Assembly: GCA_001298555.1 (NCBI GenBank)
Contig: LJCW01000109.1
Coordinates: 1-64,000 of the forward strand
Direction: 5' to 3'
DNA length: 64,000 nucleotides
Origin: Actinobacteria bacterium OV450
Lineage (GTDB): Bacteria > Actinomycetota > Actinomycetes > Streptomycetales > Streptomycetaceae
The position numbers and the translations under genes were made by a program. How positions within the stretch are numbered: position 1 is the stretch's first letter; every line of letters starts with the position of its first letter. Positions 34,137 through 43,588 of the stretch are shown in pieces. Under the pieces are notes generated by a model that saw only the letters and a program-made list of their open reading frames with translations, searched no databases and was not told where the DNA came from.

Positions 34137-35530
34137 ACGGCCGCGCACCGCTGGTCGTGGTCGGCGACGTCCTGCTGGACCGCGACGTCCGGGGGATCGC
34201 TTCCCGCCTCGCCCCGGACGCCCCCGCACCCGTCGTCGACGTCACGGACGATTTCTCACGACCCGGAGGTGCGGGACTGGCCGCCGTGCTGGCCGCCCGC
34301 TCCGGCCGCGAAGTCGTCCTGGTCACGGCACTGGGGCAGGACAGCGCCAGCAACCGTGTGCGGGAGGCGCTGGACGGCCGCGTCAGGCTGGTCGAACTGC
34401 CGTTGGAGGGCTCCCTGCCGGTCAAGACGCGGGTTCTGGCCGACGGCCGCCCCCTGGTCCGGATGGACCGGGGCGGTGGCGAGGTCGGCGCTGTCAACGC
34501 TGCGGTGGGCCGGGCACTGGCCGAGGCGCACGCCGTCCTCGTCGCGGACTACGGCAGGGGCACGGCGCAGGCGCTTCGCCCCCTGCTGACGGACAGCGCG
34601 CGCCGCGTACCTCTGCTGTGGGACCCGCACCCGCGGGGCGGACCACCGGCGCCCGGAGCCCGCCTGGTGACACCGAACGCGGCGGAGGCGACCGCGCTCT
34701 GCCCCGGCGAGGGTGACTCCCTGGCGGCGCACGCCCGGCGCGGTGCGGAACTGGCGGAGCGGTGGGGCGCCGCTGCGGTGGGGGTCACCCTCGGCGAGCG
34801 CGGGGTGCTGCTGACCCGGCCCCTGTCCGCGGCGCCGATGCTCGTGCCCTCGCCGTACCGGGCCGTGGGCGATCCGTGCGGGGCGGGCGACTGCTTCGCC
34901 GCCGTGGCGGCCTCGGCCCTCGCGGACGGAAGCCTGCCGGAGGAGGCGGTGCAGCTGGGGGTGGCCGCGGCCGCGGCCTTCGTGGCGGCGGGTGGTGCCG
35001 GCGACCCCGCCCTGTGGCGCGCGTCGCCCCTGACCGGCGTCACCCGGCCCGCGGGCGGCGACGCGTTCGCGACGGCCGCGAGCGTACGGGCGCGCGGCGG
35101 AACGGTGGTCGCCACGGGCGGTTGCTTCGACCTGCTCCACGCCGGGCACGTCGGCCTGCTGGACAGCGCGCGGCGGATCGGTGACTGCCTGATCGTCTGC
35201 GTGAACTCGGACACCTCGCTGCGGCGGCTGAAAGGGCCGGGGCGCCCACTGAACCCGCTGGAGGACCGCGTACGGGTGCTGGCGGCGCTCGGCAGTGTCG
35301 ACGCGGTCGTGGCCTTCGAGGAAGACACGCCCGAGACGCTGCTGGGCCGGCTGCGACCGGACGTCTGGGTCAAGGGTGGCGACTACTCGGCCGACGATCT
35401 TCCGGAGGCGCGGGCGCTGCGGGCCTGGGGCGGCCAGGCCGTCGTCCTGCCCTACCTCGACGGCCGCTCCACGACCGGCCTCGCCGATCGCGCTGCCCGG
35501 GCCGCCTCGGGTGCCGCGCCCTCGCCCTGA
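34133..35530 (+). CDS. hldE: Bifunctional heptose 7-phosphate kinase / heptose 1-phosphate adenylyltransferase
   Basis: A 465-residue fusion. The N-terminal ribokinase-like kinase (about 1-305) has V-V-G-D-V-L-L-D-R-D, F-S-R-P-G-G-A-G and the catalytic G-A-G-D-C-F near residue 250. The C-terminal cytidylyltransferase-like domain (about 320-460) opens with G-G-C-F-D-L-L-H-A-G-H and has V-N-S-D-T-S-L-R-R-L-K-G and V-K-G-G-D-Y. It phosphorylates D,D-heptose 7-phosphate at C1 and, after GmhB action, forms ADP-D-glycero-beta-D-manno-heptose. Length and domain order match enterobacterial HldE. The start overlaps the gmhA stop. Confidence 0.94.
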   Translation: MNGRAPLVVVGDVLLDRDVRGIASRLAPDAPAPVVDVTDDFSRPGGAGLAAVLAARSGREVVLVTALGQDSASNRVREALDGRVRLVELPLEGSLPVKTRVLADGRPLVRMDRGGGEVGAVNAAVGRALAEAHAVLVADYGRGTAQALRPLLTDSARRVPLLWDPHPRGGPPAPGARLVTPNAAEATALCPGEGDSLAAHARRGAELAERWGAAAVGVTLGERGVLLTRPLSAAPMLVPSPYRAVGDPCGAGDCFAAVAASALADGSLPEEAVQLGVAAAAAFVAAGGAGDPALWRASPLTGVTRPAGGDAFATAASVRARGGTVVATGGCFDLLHAGHVGLLDSARRIGDCLIVCVNSDTSLRRLKGPGRPLNPLEDRVRVLAALGSVDAVVAFEEDTPETLLGRLRPDVWVKGGDYSADDLPEARALRAWGGQAVVLPYLDGRSTTGLADRAARAASGAAPSP

Positions 35531-35600
35531 GCCGCCCGAGCCGCTACGCGGCGTGAGCGGCCGACGCCGACGCGCGCGGGTGCCGTCGCGCCCGTCCCGA

Positions 35601-36953
35601 TCAGGCGGCGGTGCTCAGCCGGGCACGGGCGGGCAGGGCCGCCTCCGTCATCGGTATGAGCGCACCGCTGCGCGGGCTGCGACCCTTCAGCAGGTAGCCC
35701 GTGGTCACGAACGCCGCGATGACCAGCCCGCCCGTGATCAGCGTGGCCCGTACCCCGGCCAGCTCCATGCACAGACCCAGCATCGGCGGCGCCGCCAGGC
35801 CCCAGACGGTGCGGATGCTGGACCAGGCACCGAGCACGCGTCCCCTCATGTACGCGGGCGGGTCGGTCTGGAGCACCGTGGACTGCGCGGTGTCCCCGAC
35901 GGATTCCGCCACCGCCATGGGCAGGACGAGTACCAGGAGCACCAGCAGGGAGGGGGCCAGTCCGGCCAGGACCTGCAGCAGGGCTCCGGCCAGGGTCAGG
36001 GCGGCCACCACGCGCACGCTCGGCGTGCGCAGCCGGGCACCGAGGACGGCACCGATGATCCCGCCGACGGCGAGCACCGTGGAAACCTTGCTGAAGGAAC
36101 CCGCGTCGCCGGCGAGGGGACCGGTGACCAGCACCACCAGGGTGAGGGAGTAGTTGCGGCCGAACAGCGCACTGACGCCGTTCAGTGCGGCGAGTGCGAC
36201 CAGCCGGGGCCGCCGCATGAAGAACGCGAGACCCTCCCGGGCGCTCATGCTTCGCGCCGTGACCGCTTCGGGCGTCGGCGGCGCAGCCGGAGCGGGAGCG
36301 GGTACGACCCGGTGGGTGGCCTCGGAGGGGCGCGCTGCCTTGAGGAAGGGGATCACGCAGGCCACGAACACGAACGACAGACCGTTGGCCGCGTAGGCCG
36401 CCGCCGTGCCGAGGAAGCCGACGGCCACACCGGCGAGGGCGGCGCCCGCGAGCCGCCCCGCGCTGTGGACGAGCGAGCCCACTCCGATGGCGGAGGGCAC
36501 GTCGGGGGCGCGGACGAGGTCGTTGCCGAGCAATGAGCACGCGGGGCCGTCGACGGTGGCTATCAGGCCGGTCACCGCGGCCAGCGCCAGCAGGACCGGG
36601 AGGTCGAGGCGGCCCAGCGCGACGAGCACGGCCGTCACCAGCGCCACCACACCGAGCAGGGCCTGTGAGACGGCGGCGGTCAGCTTGAGGGGCCAGCGGT
36701 CGACGGCCGCGCCGCCGGTCAGGCCGAGGAGCAGGCCGGGTGCCATCTGAATGGAGACGGACAGGCCGGTGGCGGCGGCCGATCCCGTGATCTGGAGGAC
36801 CAGAAGGTTCTGCACCGTCAGCTGCATCCAGGTGCCCGCGTTGGACACGAAGTTCGCGACGGTCCACCAGCGCATGCTGCGGTAGCGGAGGGACCGCCAC
36901 GGAGAGCGGTCGGGAGTCGGGGCGGAAGAGGACGTGGAGACGGTCGCAGACAC
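35601..36953 (-). CDS. MFS transporter (EntS/MFS_3-like exporter)
   Basis: About 450 residues and 11-12 membrane helices. The opening W-W-T-V-A-N-F-V-S-N-A-G-T-W-M-Q and the later P-G-L-L-L-G-L-T-G-G-A-A-V-D-R-W, G-N-D-L-V, and M-R-G-R-V-L-G-A-W are typical of the exporter group around EntS and macrolide efflux proteins. The start is unclear: GTG 36953 precedes V-S-A-T, and an ATG at 36875 begins M-R-W-W. It is convergent with hldE, 70 bases away, so it is next to the heptose cluster but on a separate transcript. Substrate unknown; export of a small glycoside is possible (inference). Confidence 0.85.
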   Translation of the reverse strand: MSATVSTSSSAPTPDRSPWRSLRYRSMRWWTVANFVSNAGTWMQLTVQNLLVLQITGSAAATGLSVSIQMAPGLLLGLTGGAAVDRWPLKLTAAVSQALLGVVALVTAVLVALGRLDLPVLLALAAVTGLIATVDGPACSLLGNDLVRAPDVPSAIGVGSLVHSAGRLAGAALAGVAVGFLGTAAAYAANGLSFVFVACVIPFLKAARPSEATHRVVPAPAPAAPPTPEAVTARSMSAREGLAFFMRRPRLVALAALNGVSALFGRNYSLTLVVLVTGPLAGDAGSFSKVSTVLAVGGIIGAVLGARLRTPSVRVVAALTLAGALLQVLAGLAPSLLVLLVLVLPMAVAESVGDTAQSTVLQTDPPAYMRGRVLGAWSSIRTVWGLAAPPMLGLCMELAGVRATLITGGLVIAAFVTTGYLLKGRSPRSGALIPMTEAALPARARLSTAA

Positions 36954-37449
36954 AGGAATGACCCAGGACGGAGCGCGAAGCGCAAAAGGCGGGCGGGGGC
37001 GGGGCGCTCCGCACCGCCGACGCGCACGGTGGCGCACGGCAGCAGAAGGGGGAGGGAACGGACCCGCGGACCATGGTGACAGAGCCTCTCGCCCGAATCG
37101 GCGACCCGAGGCGCCCGACGGCCGGGCGGCGAGGCCGGGGCCCTGGCATGCCAAGGCCGAGGGGGCAGCCGGTGTGTTTGCTCACAGCGGCCGCGCGGAG
37201 CCGGCCAGGAACTTGCCTGGCGCCGGCCCGGAGTCGGTCCGCAGCCGGCCCGGGTCCGTGCGGCCTAATCCGGCGTGCCCCGGGTGACCGTCCTCGGGAC
37301 AGTGGAGTGCGGCAGCCGCGTGGCGCGGCTTCCCACGGTCGCCGCGGCCCGGCAGCAACGTGTGCAGGAGGACCGCCCAGAGGCGGAACCCCACGGGCGA
37401 AGGCGGCCGGTCACCCGCTCGCCCCCTTTCGAGCTGCGGGAGGAACGCA
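36954..37449. other. Divergent intergenic region
   Basis: 496 bases between the MFS gene and the GT9 gene at 37450. No coding frame with a recognisable product was seen. GGGAGG at the right end is the ribosome binding site of the GT9 gene. Confidence 0.4.
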
Positions 37450-38469
37450 TTGAGTGTGCACGAGCGGCCGCACCCCGGTCCGACGGAGCAGGTGTCCGCG
37501 GACAGCCGACCGCGGGTCCTGGTTCTCCGGGCCCTGGGCCTCGGCGACCTGCTGACGGTGGTGCCCTGCCTGCGGGCGCTGCGCAGGAGCATGCCGGGGT
37601 GCGAGATCGTCCTGGCCGCGCCCGACCGGGTGGGTACCGTCGCCGTCGCCACCGGCCTCGTGGACCGTGCCCTGCCCACGACCGCACGGGGACGTGCTGT
37701 GCCCGCCGAGCTGAGCTGGCACGGACCGCCGCCGGAGCTGGCCGTGGACCTGCACGGGAACGGGCCACCCAGCCACTTGCTCCTCCAACGGCTGCGGCCG
37801 CGTCGGCTGATCGCCTACCGGCACGTGGAGACCCCGGACGTTCTCGGACCCCAGTGGCGCGAAGACGAGCACGAGCGGGAGCGCTGGTGCCGCCTGCTGC
37901 GCTGGTACGGCATCGAGGCCGACCCCGCGGACCTGTCCATCGCTGCGCCGTCAGGTGCGTCGCCCGCCCCGGGTGCCGTCGTCGTCCACCCCGGCGCGGA
38001 CGCCGGCTCTCGCCGGTGGCCACCGGAACGCTTCGCAGCGGTCGTACGCGCCCTGCGCCGAGCGGGCGAGGACGTGGTCATCACAGCGGGCGCGGGCGAG
38101 GGGGCGCTGGCGCGACGGGTGGCCAGGGACGGCGGACTGTCTGAGCGGGCGGTCGTCGGCGGCGCCGGTGACGTGCCCTTCAACGATCTCTGCGCACTGG
38201 TCGCAGACGCGCGCTGCGTCCTGGTCGGTGACACGGGTCTGGCACACCTCGCGACAGCCCTGGGTACCCCGTCCGTCGTCCTCTTCGGCCCTGTGGCCCC
38301 CCGTCTGTGGGGCCCGCCACCCCACGCGAAACACCGCGTGCTGTGGTGTCCCCGCGCAGGTGAGGACCCCCTGCGGCCGGGCGACGCCCACGCGTCGCTG
38401 CCCGACGCCCGGCTCCTGCGCATCACCGTCGGCCAGGTGGTGGAGGCGGTGCTCAGCCACTGTCCTTGA
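37450..38469 (+). CDS. Second family 9 glycosyltransferase (heptosyltransferase-like)
   Basis: A 339-residue GT9 enzyme. It has V-L-V-L-R-A-L-G-L-G-D-L-L-T-V-V-P-C, V-V-V-H-P-G-A-D-A-G-S-R-R-W-P, and G-D-T-G-L-A-H-L-A-T-A-L-G-T-P in the nucleotide-binding half. It is more like classical heptosyltransferases than the GT9 at 30020. A GGGAGG site lies six bases before TTG 37450; GTG 37456 is the alternative. It is separated from the main operon by the MFS gene but points the same way as the operon and completes the set of five glycosyltransferases. Confidence 0.88.
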   Translation: MSVHERPHPGPTEQVSADSRPRVLVLRALGLGDLLTVVPCLRALRRSMPGCEIVLAAPDRVGTVAVATGLVDRALPTTARGRAVPAELSWHGPPPELAVDLHGNGPPSHLLLQRLRPRRLIAYRHVETPDVLGPQWREDEHERERWCRLLRWYGIEADPADLSIAAPSGASPAPGAVVVHPGADAGSRRWPPERFAAVVRALRRAGEDVVITAGAGEGALARRVARDGGLSERAVVGGAGDVPFNDLCALVADARCVLVGDTGLAHLATALGTPSVVLFGPVAPRLWGPPPHAKHRVLWCPRAGEDPLRPGDAHASLPDARLLRITVGQVVEAVLSHCP

Positions 38470-38489
38470 ACGGGACGCCAGGCAGAGGG

Positions 38490-39710
38490 TCAGTGGGCAG
38501 GGTGCCATTGGGTGAGGAGGATGGTGGCGTCGTCACGGAGGCGGTGTTCGTGGTGGGTGAGGAGGCCGTGGACGAGGCGGCGCAGTGCTTCGGGAGGGTT
38601 GTGCCCCGAGGCGAGGGCGCGGATGACGGTGTCGGCCAGTCGGTCTTCGCCGTAGAGGTCACCGGTGGGGGAGCGGGCTTCGGTGACACCGTCGCTGTAG
38701 ATCAGAACCCGGTCGCCGGGCTGCAGCCGGGCCAGATGCTGGACGGGGGGCTTCTGGGTGTGGAAGCCGAGCCCCAGGGGCAGCTGTGACTCGCGTTCCA
38801 GAGCATAAGGCAGCACGTGGCCGTCCCGGATCAGCAAGGGGGGCGGGTGGCCGCAGTTGACCCAGGTGAATTCGCCACGGTGGGTGTCGAGCTCGGCGAT
38901 GACGGCGGTCATGAGCCGGTCCGGGATCCACTGCTTCAGGGTGCGGTCGATGGCGGTGGCGATGTCGGGGAGGGTCCCACCGGCGCGGCGTGTGGAGCGG
39001 CACGCAGCGATGCCTGCGGCGCTGGCGCCTCCGGAGGCGAGGTCGTGACCCATCGCGTCGAGCAACGTCAGGTGGAGAACTCCGTCGGTGAACGTGTGGT
39101 CGAAGGCATCACCTCCGATGTCGTAGGCCGGTTCCAGGACGGCGGCAGAAGTGGCGTGGCGGGTGCCGATGGTCCTCGGCGGCAGGAAAGCCCACAGCAA
39201 CTCGGCCTGAACACTCATCGGTGTGGTCCGCTCGCGCGCGATGATCAAGTCGTTGTGGGAGGACTTGGAGATCACGAGGAGCGTGGCCAGGGTAGCCAAC
39301 GCCAGGCCCACCTCCATGACGTCCTCTACCGGGCGGGGGCAGAACGCCCTCATCACCCCGATTCTTTCGACACCGTCGATCATCGGGAACCAGGCGAACC
39401 CCTCGCCGCGTGCCGCCTGGACCCTCTCGCTCCTGTACGCCAAACCGGCCAGGGTTCCGTCGATGTCGACACCTTCCGGCCTCGACCAAGCGTTGGCCAC
39501 GGGAGTTCCGGGCTGAGGCAGTGGAGTGAGCCGCTGCTGCTGGAGGTCGGCCAGAAACAGCCGGGTCGATCCGATCCCCAGGCGGCCGGCCGCCTCGTCG
39601 ATCAGCCCTGCCACCTCAAGAGCCGAGACCTGGTGGGAGCGTTCCAGTACCCATGCCAGTACTGGCCCCAGCGCCTCCGCGTCCCCGCCCCGCGGCGCAA
39701 CGCTCACCAC
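38490..39710 (-). CDS. PP2C phosphatase (SpoIIE/RsbU type)
   Basis: About 406 residues. The N-terminal 180 residues form a GAF-like input region without clear ligand residues. The C-terminal 225 residues are the phosphatase with D-I-G-G-D-A-F-D, L-D-A-M-G-H-D-L, H-P-P-P-L-L-I-R, L-I-Y-S-D-G-V-T-E and R-D-D-A-T-I, so the metal-binding aspartates are intact. It should dephosphorylate a STAS-type antagonist. The STAS gene at 39918 lies just upstream on the same strand and is the obvious partner. The start is uncertain: GTG 39710 is used here, and a GTG at 39824 would add 38 unconserved residues. It is convergent with the GT9 gene, 20 bases apart. Confidence 0.87.
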   Translation of the reverse strand: MVSVAPRGGDAEALGPVLAWVLERSHQVSALEVAGLIDEAAGRLGIGSTRLFLADLQQQRLTPLPQPGTPVANAWSRPEGVDIDGTLAGLAYRSERVQAARGEGFAWFPMIDGVERIGVMRAFCPRPVEDVMEVGLALATLATLLVISKSSHNDLIIARERTTPMSVQAELLWAFLPPRTIGTRHATSAAVLEPAYDIGGDAFDHTFTDGVLHLTLLDAMGHDLASGGASAAGIAACRSTRRAGGTLPDIATAIDRTLKQWIPDRLMTAVIAELDTHRGEFTWVNCGHPPPLLIRDGHVLPYALERESQLPLGLGFHTQKPPVQHLARLQPGDRVLIYSDGVTEARSPTGDLYGEDRLADTVIRALASGHNPPEALRRLVHGLLTHHEHRLRDDATILLTQWHPAH

Positions 39711-39917
39711 GATCCTGATCCACCACAGCGCCGAGCCACCGAATGCCGCCCCTTCCGGGATGAGGAACCGGTACCCATCCTCTGCAATGAACCGGCCTGC
39801 GGCGACTCGACACGGCATGTGCACCCGCCGGTGGGAACATGACCGAGGCCAGAGCGCGCCGAGCGTATTTCTCTGACGGGTCTGCCGGGTGCTTGGCGGG
39901 GCGGCGGTGCGGGTCGC

Positions 39918-40274
39918 TCACTGAGCACTGGGTGTGAAGACGAAGAGGCCGCGGGTGGCCGTGATGTCGAAGAGTCTGTCGAGCTGATGGGGCAGTGGCC
40001 CGGCCAGGGTGAGGTGGTGGCCGATGCGTGCGTCGAGCAGGGCGTGCAGGAGTGAGCTGTCGGCGAAGGTGACATGAGACAGGTCGATGACGATCCGGTC
40101 CTCGGGCCATGCGCGCACCGCGTCGGTGATGAGGTGGACGGTGTGGACGTCGAAGTCTCCGCGGAGGCGGATCAGCACTTCGTCCGGACGCTTCTCGCAG
40201 GCGATCCCCGTGAGGTGCCCGGTGGCCGTGGCGGGCCGAGCGGGAGGAGAAGTGCGGGTCGGGTACTCGTGCAT
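39918..40274 (-). CDS. STAS-domain anti-anti-sigma factor
   Basis: A 118-residue protein with a short disordered N-terminus and one STAS domain: V-L-I-R-L-R-G-D-F-D, I-V-I-D-L-S-H-V-T-F-A-D-S-S-L-L and H-H-L-T-L-A-G-P. The acceptor serine in D-S-S is kept, while the usual following glycine is leucine. It probably switches between a phosphorylated and an active form under an RsbW-like kinase and the PP2C enzyme encoded downstream (38490-39710). ATG 40274 was chosen over longer frames because M-H-E-Y leads straight into the domain and GCAGGGAC lies upstream. Confidence 0.83.
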   Translation of the reverse strand: MHEYPTRTSPPARPATATGHLTGIACEKRPDEVLIRLRGDFDVHTVHLITDAVRAWPEDRIVIDLSHVTFADSSLLHALLDARIGHHLTLAGPLPHQLDRLFDITATRGLFVFTPSAQ

Positions 40275-40583
40275 GGCTGCCGTCCCTGCCGGTCGTCGCC
40301 CTCCTTTCCGCGCAGCACGTGCGGGAAGGAAGTGTGCGGCCTCTACGGCAGCCGCACGGTTGGAGAAGCCCGTACCGGGGTGCCCCCCGCGGAAGGGGAC
40401 TCGGCAGTGCGGACATCCCAAGGGCTAAGAGCGTGCCTACCCAGTACCACCGCGCTCACTCCTCGCACCAGGTGGGGGCGCATAGGCGAGGTCTGGTCAG
40501 GGCGGGCCCGCGGTAGGGCTCGACCTGATGGCTCACCGCGTAGTCCGCCGAGCGACCTCCGAGTCGGTCGTCACGGATGCTTG
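40275..40583. other. Intergenic region
   Basis: 309 bases between the STAS gene start and the end of the DUF6480 gene on the same strand. No gene or strong hairpin was recognised. Confidence 0.35.
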
Positions 40584-40814
40584 TCAGAGGGCGAGCATGA
40601 TGCCGTACGCCAAGAAGAACAGGGCGACGAACACCGCGAGGGCGATGATGAGCACGAGGGGGCCCTTCCCCCAGCCGCGCACGATCGGACGGTACGGCCC
40701 GGTGGCGGGGCCGATGCCGGACTCAGCCGGTGGCGTCTCACCCGGGGGCACCGGGACAGGGCCCTGGAAGTCGGGAGCGGCACGGGAACGCGGGTCAGGA
40801 GTGTTGGTGTCCAT
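40584..40814 (-). CDS. DUF6480 family small membrane protein
   Basis: A 76-residue protein. The first half is Pro-rich and hydrophilic and contains V-P-P-G-E-T-P-P-A-E-S, a motif typical of DUF6480. Then G-W-G-K-G-P leads into one membrane helix, L-V-L-I-I-A-L-A-V-F-V-A-L-F-F-L. DUF6480 proteins are found in Streptomyces and near relatives; their function is unknown. GGGGAGACG precedes the start. Many such small membrane proteins in this window lie beside stress genes. Confidence 0.8.
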   Translation of the reverse strand: MDTNTPDPRSRAAPDFQGPVPVPPGETPPAESGIGPATGPYRPIVRGWGKGPLVLIIALAVFVALFFLAYGIMLAL

Positions 40815-41122
40815 GGGCGGCGTCTCCCCGGGATCAGGTCCCCCTATGCGCGTCAGACGAGCGGGTTACCCGAGCGGACGGCGGCGTCACCCGGCGGAGG
40901 CGGCAGCCCTCGTCCAGGGTCGCGTCGGCGGCGCGCAGGTCGGACACACGAGCTGCATGGAGTGCCGCGGTTTGAGGATGCGGCGCTGCCACCGGCGGCC
41001 TCCTTCCCGCGGACGGCACCCCGCGCCACCCGGCCGCCGAATCCCGGATCGCCGCGGACGCGCCGGCCGGCGTTTCTCCCCTGCCGGCCCGGGAAGGCCT
41101 CCGACGGAGGGGTAGGAGGCTG
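40815..41122. other. Divergent intergenic region
   Basis: 308 bases between the DUF6480 gene and the small gene at 41123. GGGTAA and GGGTAG words occur near each end, but no upstream GNNT element stands at the correct 14-16 base spacing. No gene seen. Confidence 0.35.
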
Positions 41123-41347
41123 ATGACCATGAGCAAGAAGGCCCCGAACCAGAACTCGAATTCCCTGCCGCTTCCCGACAGAGGAGCTGCGGTCGACGAG
41201 CACGGCCGCGCGCCGGGAGTCCCGTCCCGGACTGGTACGGGTGCCGGGCCGCCCGCAGACCCGGACCGAGTGGACCGCGCCAGGGCGCGCCCGAGCGGGA
41301 AGCGGACCGGTCACCAGCGCCCAGAGGGAGGGCAGCCGGTCGAATGA
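41123..41347 (+). CDS. Small hydrophilic hypothetical protein
   Basis: A 74-residue protein starting M-T-M-S-K-K-A-P-N-Q-N-S-N-S with a good GGAGG site six bases upstream. It is rich in Pro, Arg, Gly and Asp, lacks hydrophobic segments and is probably disordered. No family is recognised. Small unstructured proteins of this kind are common near stress genes in Streptomyces, but no role can be given. Confidence 0.5.
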   Translation: MTMSKKAPNQNSNSLPLPDRGAAVDEHGRAPGVPSRTGTGAGPPADPDRVDRARARPSGKRTGHQRPEGGQPVE

Positions 41348-41416
41348 CGCGGTTCAGGCCGCGCCATGGACGAGCGGCACGGCACAGGTGGGGCGCGCCG
41401 CCCTACCCTTTCCCGT

Positions 41417-41917
41417 ATGCGGTTGCTGCTGACGTCCGATACGCATGTCCCCACTCGCGCCCGAACGCTTCCTCAGGCCCTGCTGGCGGCCGTCGATGAC
41501 GCCGACGTCGTCCTTCACGCCGGGGACTGGGTGGACGAGGCCACACTCGACGTGCTCGAATCCCGGTCCCGCCGGCTGATCGGCGTGTACGGCAACAACG
41601 ACGGCCCCCCGCTGCGCCGCAGGCTCCCCGAAGTCGCCCGCGCAGAGCTCGGCGGGCTGCGCTTCGCGGTCGTGCACGAGACGGGCGCGGCCGGTGGACG
41701 CGAAAGGCGCTGCGTCGAACGGTTCCCCGATGTGGACGTCCTCGTGTTCGGTCACAGCCATATTCCCTGGGATTCCACGGTGGGAAGCCTGCGCCTGCTC
41801 AATCCGGGCTCCTCGACGGATCGGAGGCGGCAGCCCTTCTGCACGTTCATGACCGTGACGGTCGAGGACGGGACGATTCACGACGTGACACTGCACCGGT
41901 TGCCACCTAAGGGCTGA
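41417..41917 (+). CDS. Metallophosphoesterase (YfcE/MJ0936 type)
   Basis: A 166-residue calcineurin-like phosphoesterase. The metal ligands are in S-D-T-H-V-P, H-A-G-D-W-V-D, G-N-N-D (G-V-Y-G-N-N-D-G-P), H-E-T-G and F-G-H-S-H-I-P-W, so the dinuclear centre is complete. Members cleave phosphodiesters; the physiological substrate is unknown. ATG 41417 has no Shine-Dalgarno, but a -10-like TACCCT lies seven bases upstream, which suggests a leaderless mRNA. Confidence 0.92.
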   Translation: MRLLLTSDTHVPTRARTLPQALLAAVDDADVVLHAGDWVDEATLDVLESRSRRLIGVYGNNDGPPLRRRLPEVARAELGGLRFAVVHETGAAGGRERRCVERFPDVDVLVFGHSHIPWDSTVGSLRLLNPGSSTDRRRQPFCTFMTVTVEDGTIHDVTLHRLPPKG

Positions 41918-42131
41918 CTGTTCCCCGCGCGACCGCCCCGCAGGAGTTCGAGGGCGGCTTGCTCGTAGGGCAGCGGAAGGAATCGGTGCCCGCGGACATC
42001 GACCTGCTGCCGCAAGGGAGGCGTTCGAGGGTGTGGGGGCGCAGGGCCCAAGTCAGCGGGCGGCACCGGCGTGACTCCGCGTCTCGGATGGCCCTGTGGG
42101 TGATCATGCCGGAGCCGGGTAGTCGGGTGGT

Positions 42132-43226
42132 GTGATCACCGTAGGTGTAGAAGAAGAGTACTTGCTCGTGGATCCGGTGACGGGGGCGCCGATGCCCGTC
42201 GTGGAGGACGTCCGGCGCACAGCCGGCGTCGGGCCCTTCGCAGAGGTCGACGAGGTCCAGGACGAGCTCCTGCAGGCCCAGATCGAGGTCGCCACCCCCG
42301 TGTGCTGGAACCTGGAGGAAGTGGGCGGCCACCTCCTGCGCCTGCGCCATGCCGTGGGCTCGGCGGCAGAGGCGAACGGTTGCCGGGTCGCCGCCACGGG
42401 GGCGGCGCCGCTGCGTGGCGCCGTGCCCGTACCCGTCACTCGAACCCCGCGCTACTTGAAGATGGAGGGGGAGGCGCGGCAGCTCGTCGACGAACAGCTC
42501 ATCTGCGGAATGCACGTCCACGCCGGAATCCCCGATCGGGAGACGGGTGTGGCGGTGCTGAACCGGATCCGCGGCTGGCTGCCGACCCTGCTGGCCATGT
42601 CCGCCAACTCGCCCTTCTGGGACGGCCGGGACACGGGCTTTGCGAGCTGGCGCACCCTCGTGTTCGGCCGGTGGCCCGTCAGCGGACCGCCGCCGCACTT
42701 CGAGGGGCTCGCCGACCACGAGCAGCGGGTGGAGGCTCTGGTGGCCTCGGGTGTCATCGCCGACCGCGGCCAGGTCTACTGGCAGGCCCGTCTGTCCGAC
42801 CGCTTCCCCACCGTCGAGGTGCGCTGCGCGGACGTCCAGATCCGGGCCGATGACGCCGTCATGTTCGCCGGTATCGTCCGCGCAATGGTCGCCACGGCGA
42901 TCGCGGAGGAGAAGGCGGGCGCCCGGTTGTCCGTCACGCCGCCGGAGTTGGTGCAGGTGGCCAACTGGCAGGCGGCCCGGCACGGTTTGAACGGAACACT
43001 GCTGGATCCGCTCGGCCGCCCGCACAGCAGCGGCGACGTTTTGTACGCGCTGCTGGACCACATCGCGCCTGCGCTGGAGGAGGCCGGGGATCTCCGGGTG
43101 GTCAGTGCGCTCGTGCACCGGCTCCTGCGGGACGGCACCGCGGCCGACGGCCAGCGTCGTGCCCTGACCGAGGGCGGGCTGCCGGGGTTGCTCGATCTGC
43201 TGACGGGTGCCGCCGCGTCCGACTGA
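42132..43226 (+). CDS. ybdK: Carboxylate-amine ligase YbdK-like (glutamate-cysteine ligase family 2)
   Basis: A 364-residue GCS2-family ligase. It opens with [10 protein letters not shown], the metal- and ATP-binding motif of the family, and has [27 protein letters not shown] and E-V-R-C-A-D-V-Q. YbdK proteins show weak glutamate-cysteine ligase activity in vitro; mycothiol-using actinobacteria carry several copies and their real substrates are not established. GTG 42132 begins right at the conserved motif. Confidence 0.92.
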   Translation: MITVGVEEEYLLVDPVTGAPMPVVEDVRRTAGVGPFAEVDEVQDELLQAQIEVATPVCWNLEEVGGHLLRLRHAVGSAAEANGCRVAATGAAPLRGAVPVPVTRTPRYLKMEGEARQLVDEQLICGMHVHAGIPDRETGVAVLNRIRGWLPTLLAMSANSPFWDGRDTGFASWRTLVFGRWPVSGPPPHFEGLADHEQRVEALVASGVIADRGQVYWQARLSDRFPTVEVRCADVQIRADDAVMFAGIVRAMVATAIAEEKAGARLSVTPPELVQVANWQAARHGLNGTLLDPLGRPHSSGDVLYALLDHIAPALEEAGDLRVVSALVHRLLRDGTAADGQRRALTEGGLPGLLDLLTGAAASD

Positions 43227-43312
43227 GTCGCCGGGTCAGGCGCCATGACCGAGCGGGCCGGTCGCGGCGGTGACAGTCCGGTGCCGCGGACGGCCTACAG
43301 AGCGCGGATCAG

Positions 43313-43588
43313 TCAGGTGCGGAGGTGGCTGTTGGTGCCGTCGTGGTGGTCGGCGTCGGTGTCGTCGAACCAGTAGTCGCCGGCGGCGAGGTAGCGGAAG
43401 GCGTGGGTGCCGCCGGCGGGGAGAGCGACGCTGGCGGCTCGCATGCCGTCACCGCGAGGCGCGAGGGGGTGGGCGGCGGGGTCCCAGTGGTTGAAGTCTC
43501 CGACGACACTGACGGGCCCGGGCGGGGTGCCCTCGGGGAGGACGAAGGTGACCTGGGTGTGGCTCTTGAGCCGCTTGCGTTCGAGCAC
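43313..43588 (-). CDS. Isoamylase N-terminal (CBM48/early set) domain protein
   Basis: A 91-residue stand-alone early-set domain: L-E-R-K-R-L-K-S-H-T-Q-V-T-F-V-L-P-E-G, then V-S-V-V-G-D-F-N-H-W-D-P and F-R-Y-L-A-A-G-D-Y-W-F-D-D. This is the glycogen-binding fold found at the N-terminus of branching enzymes and AMPK beta subunits, but with no catalytic domain attached. Family members start with L-E-R-K-R-L-K-S, which supports GTG 43588. It may bind alpha-glucan or act as a regulatory subunit; no partner is visible. Confidence 0.85.
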   Translation of the reverse strand: MLERKRLKSHTQVTFVLPEGTPPGPVSVVGDFNHWDPAAHPLAPRGDGMRAASVALPAGGTHAFRYLAAGDYWFDDTDADHHDGTNSHLRT

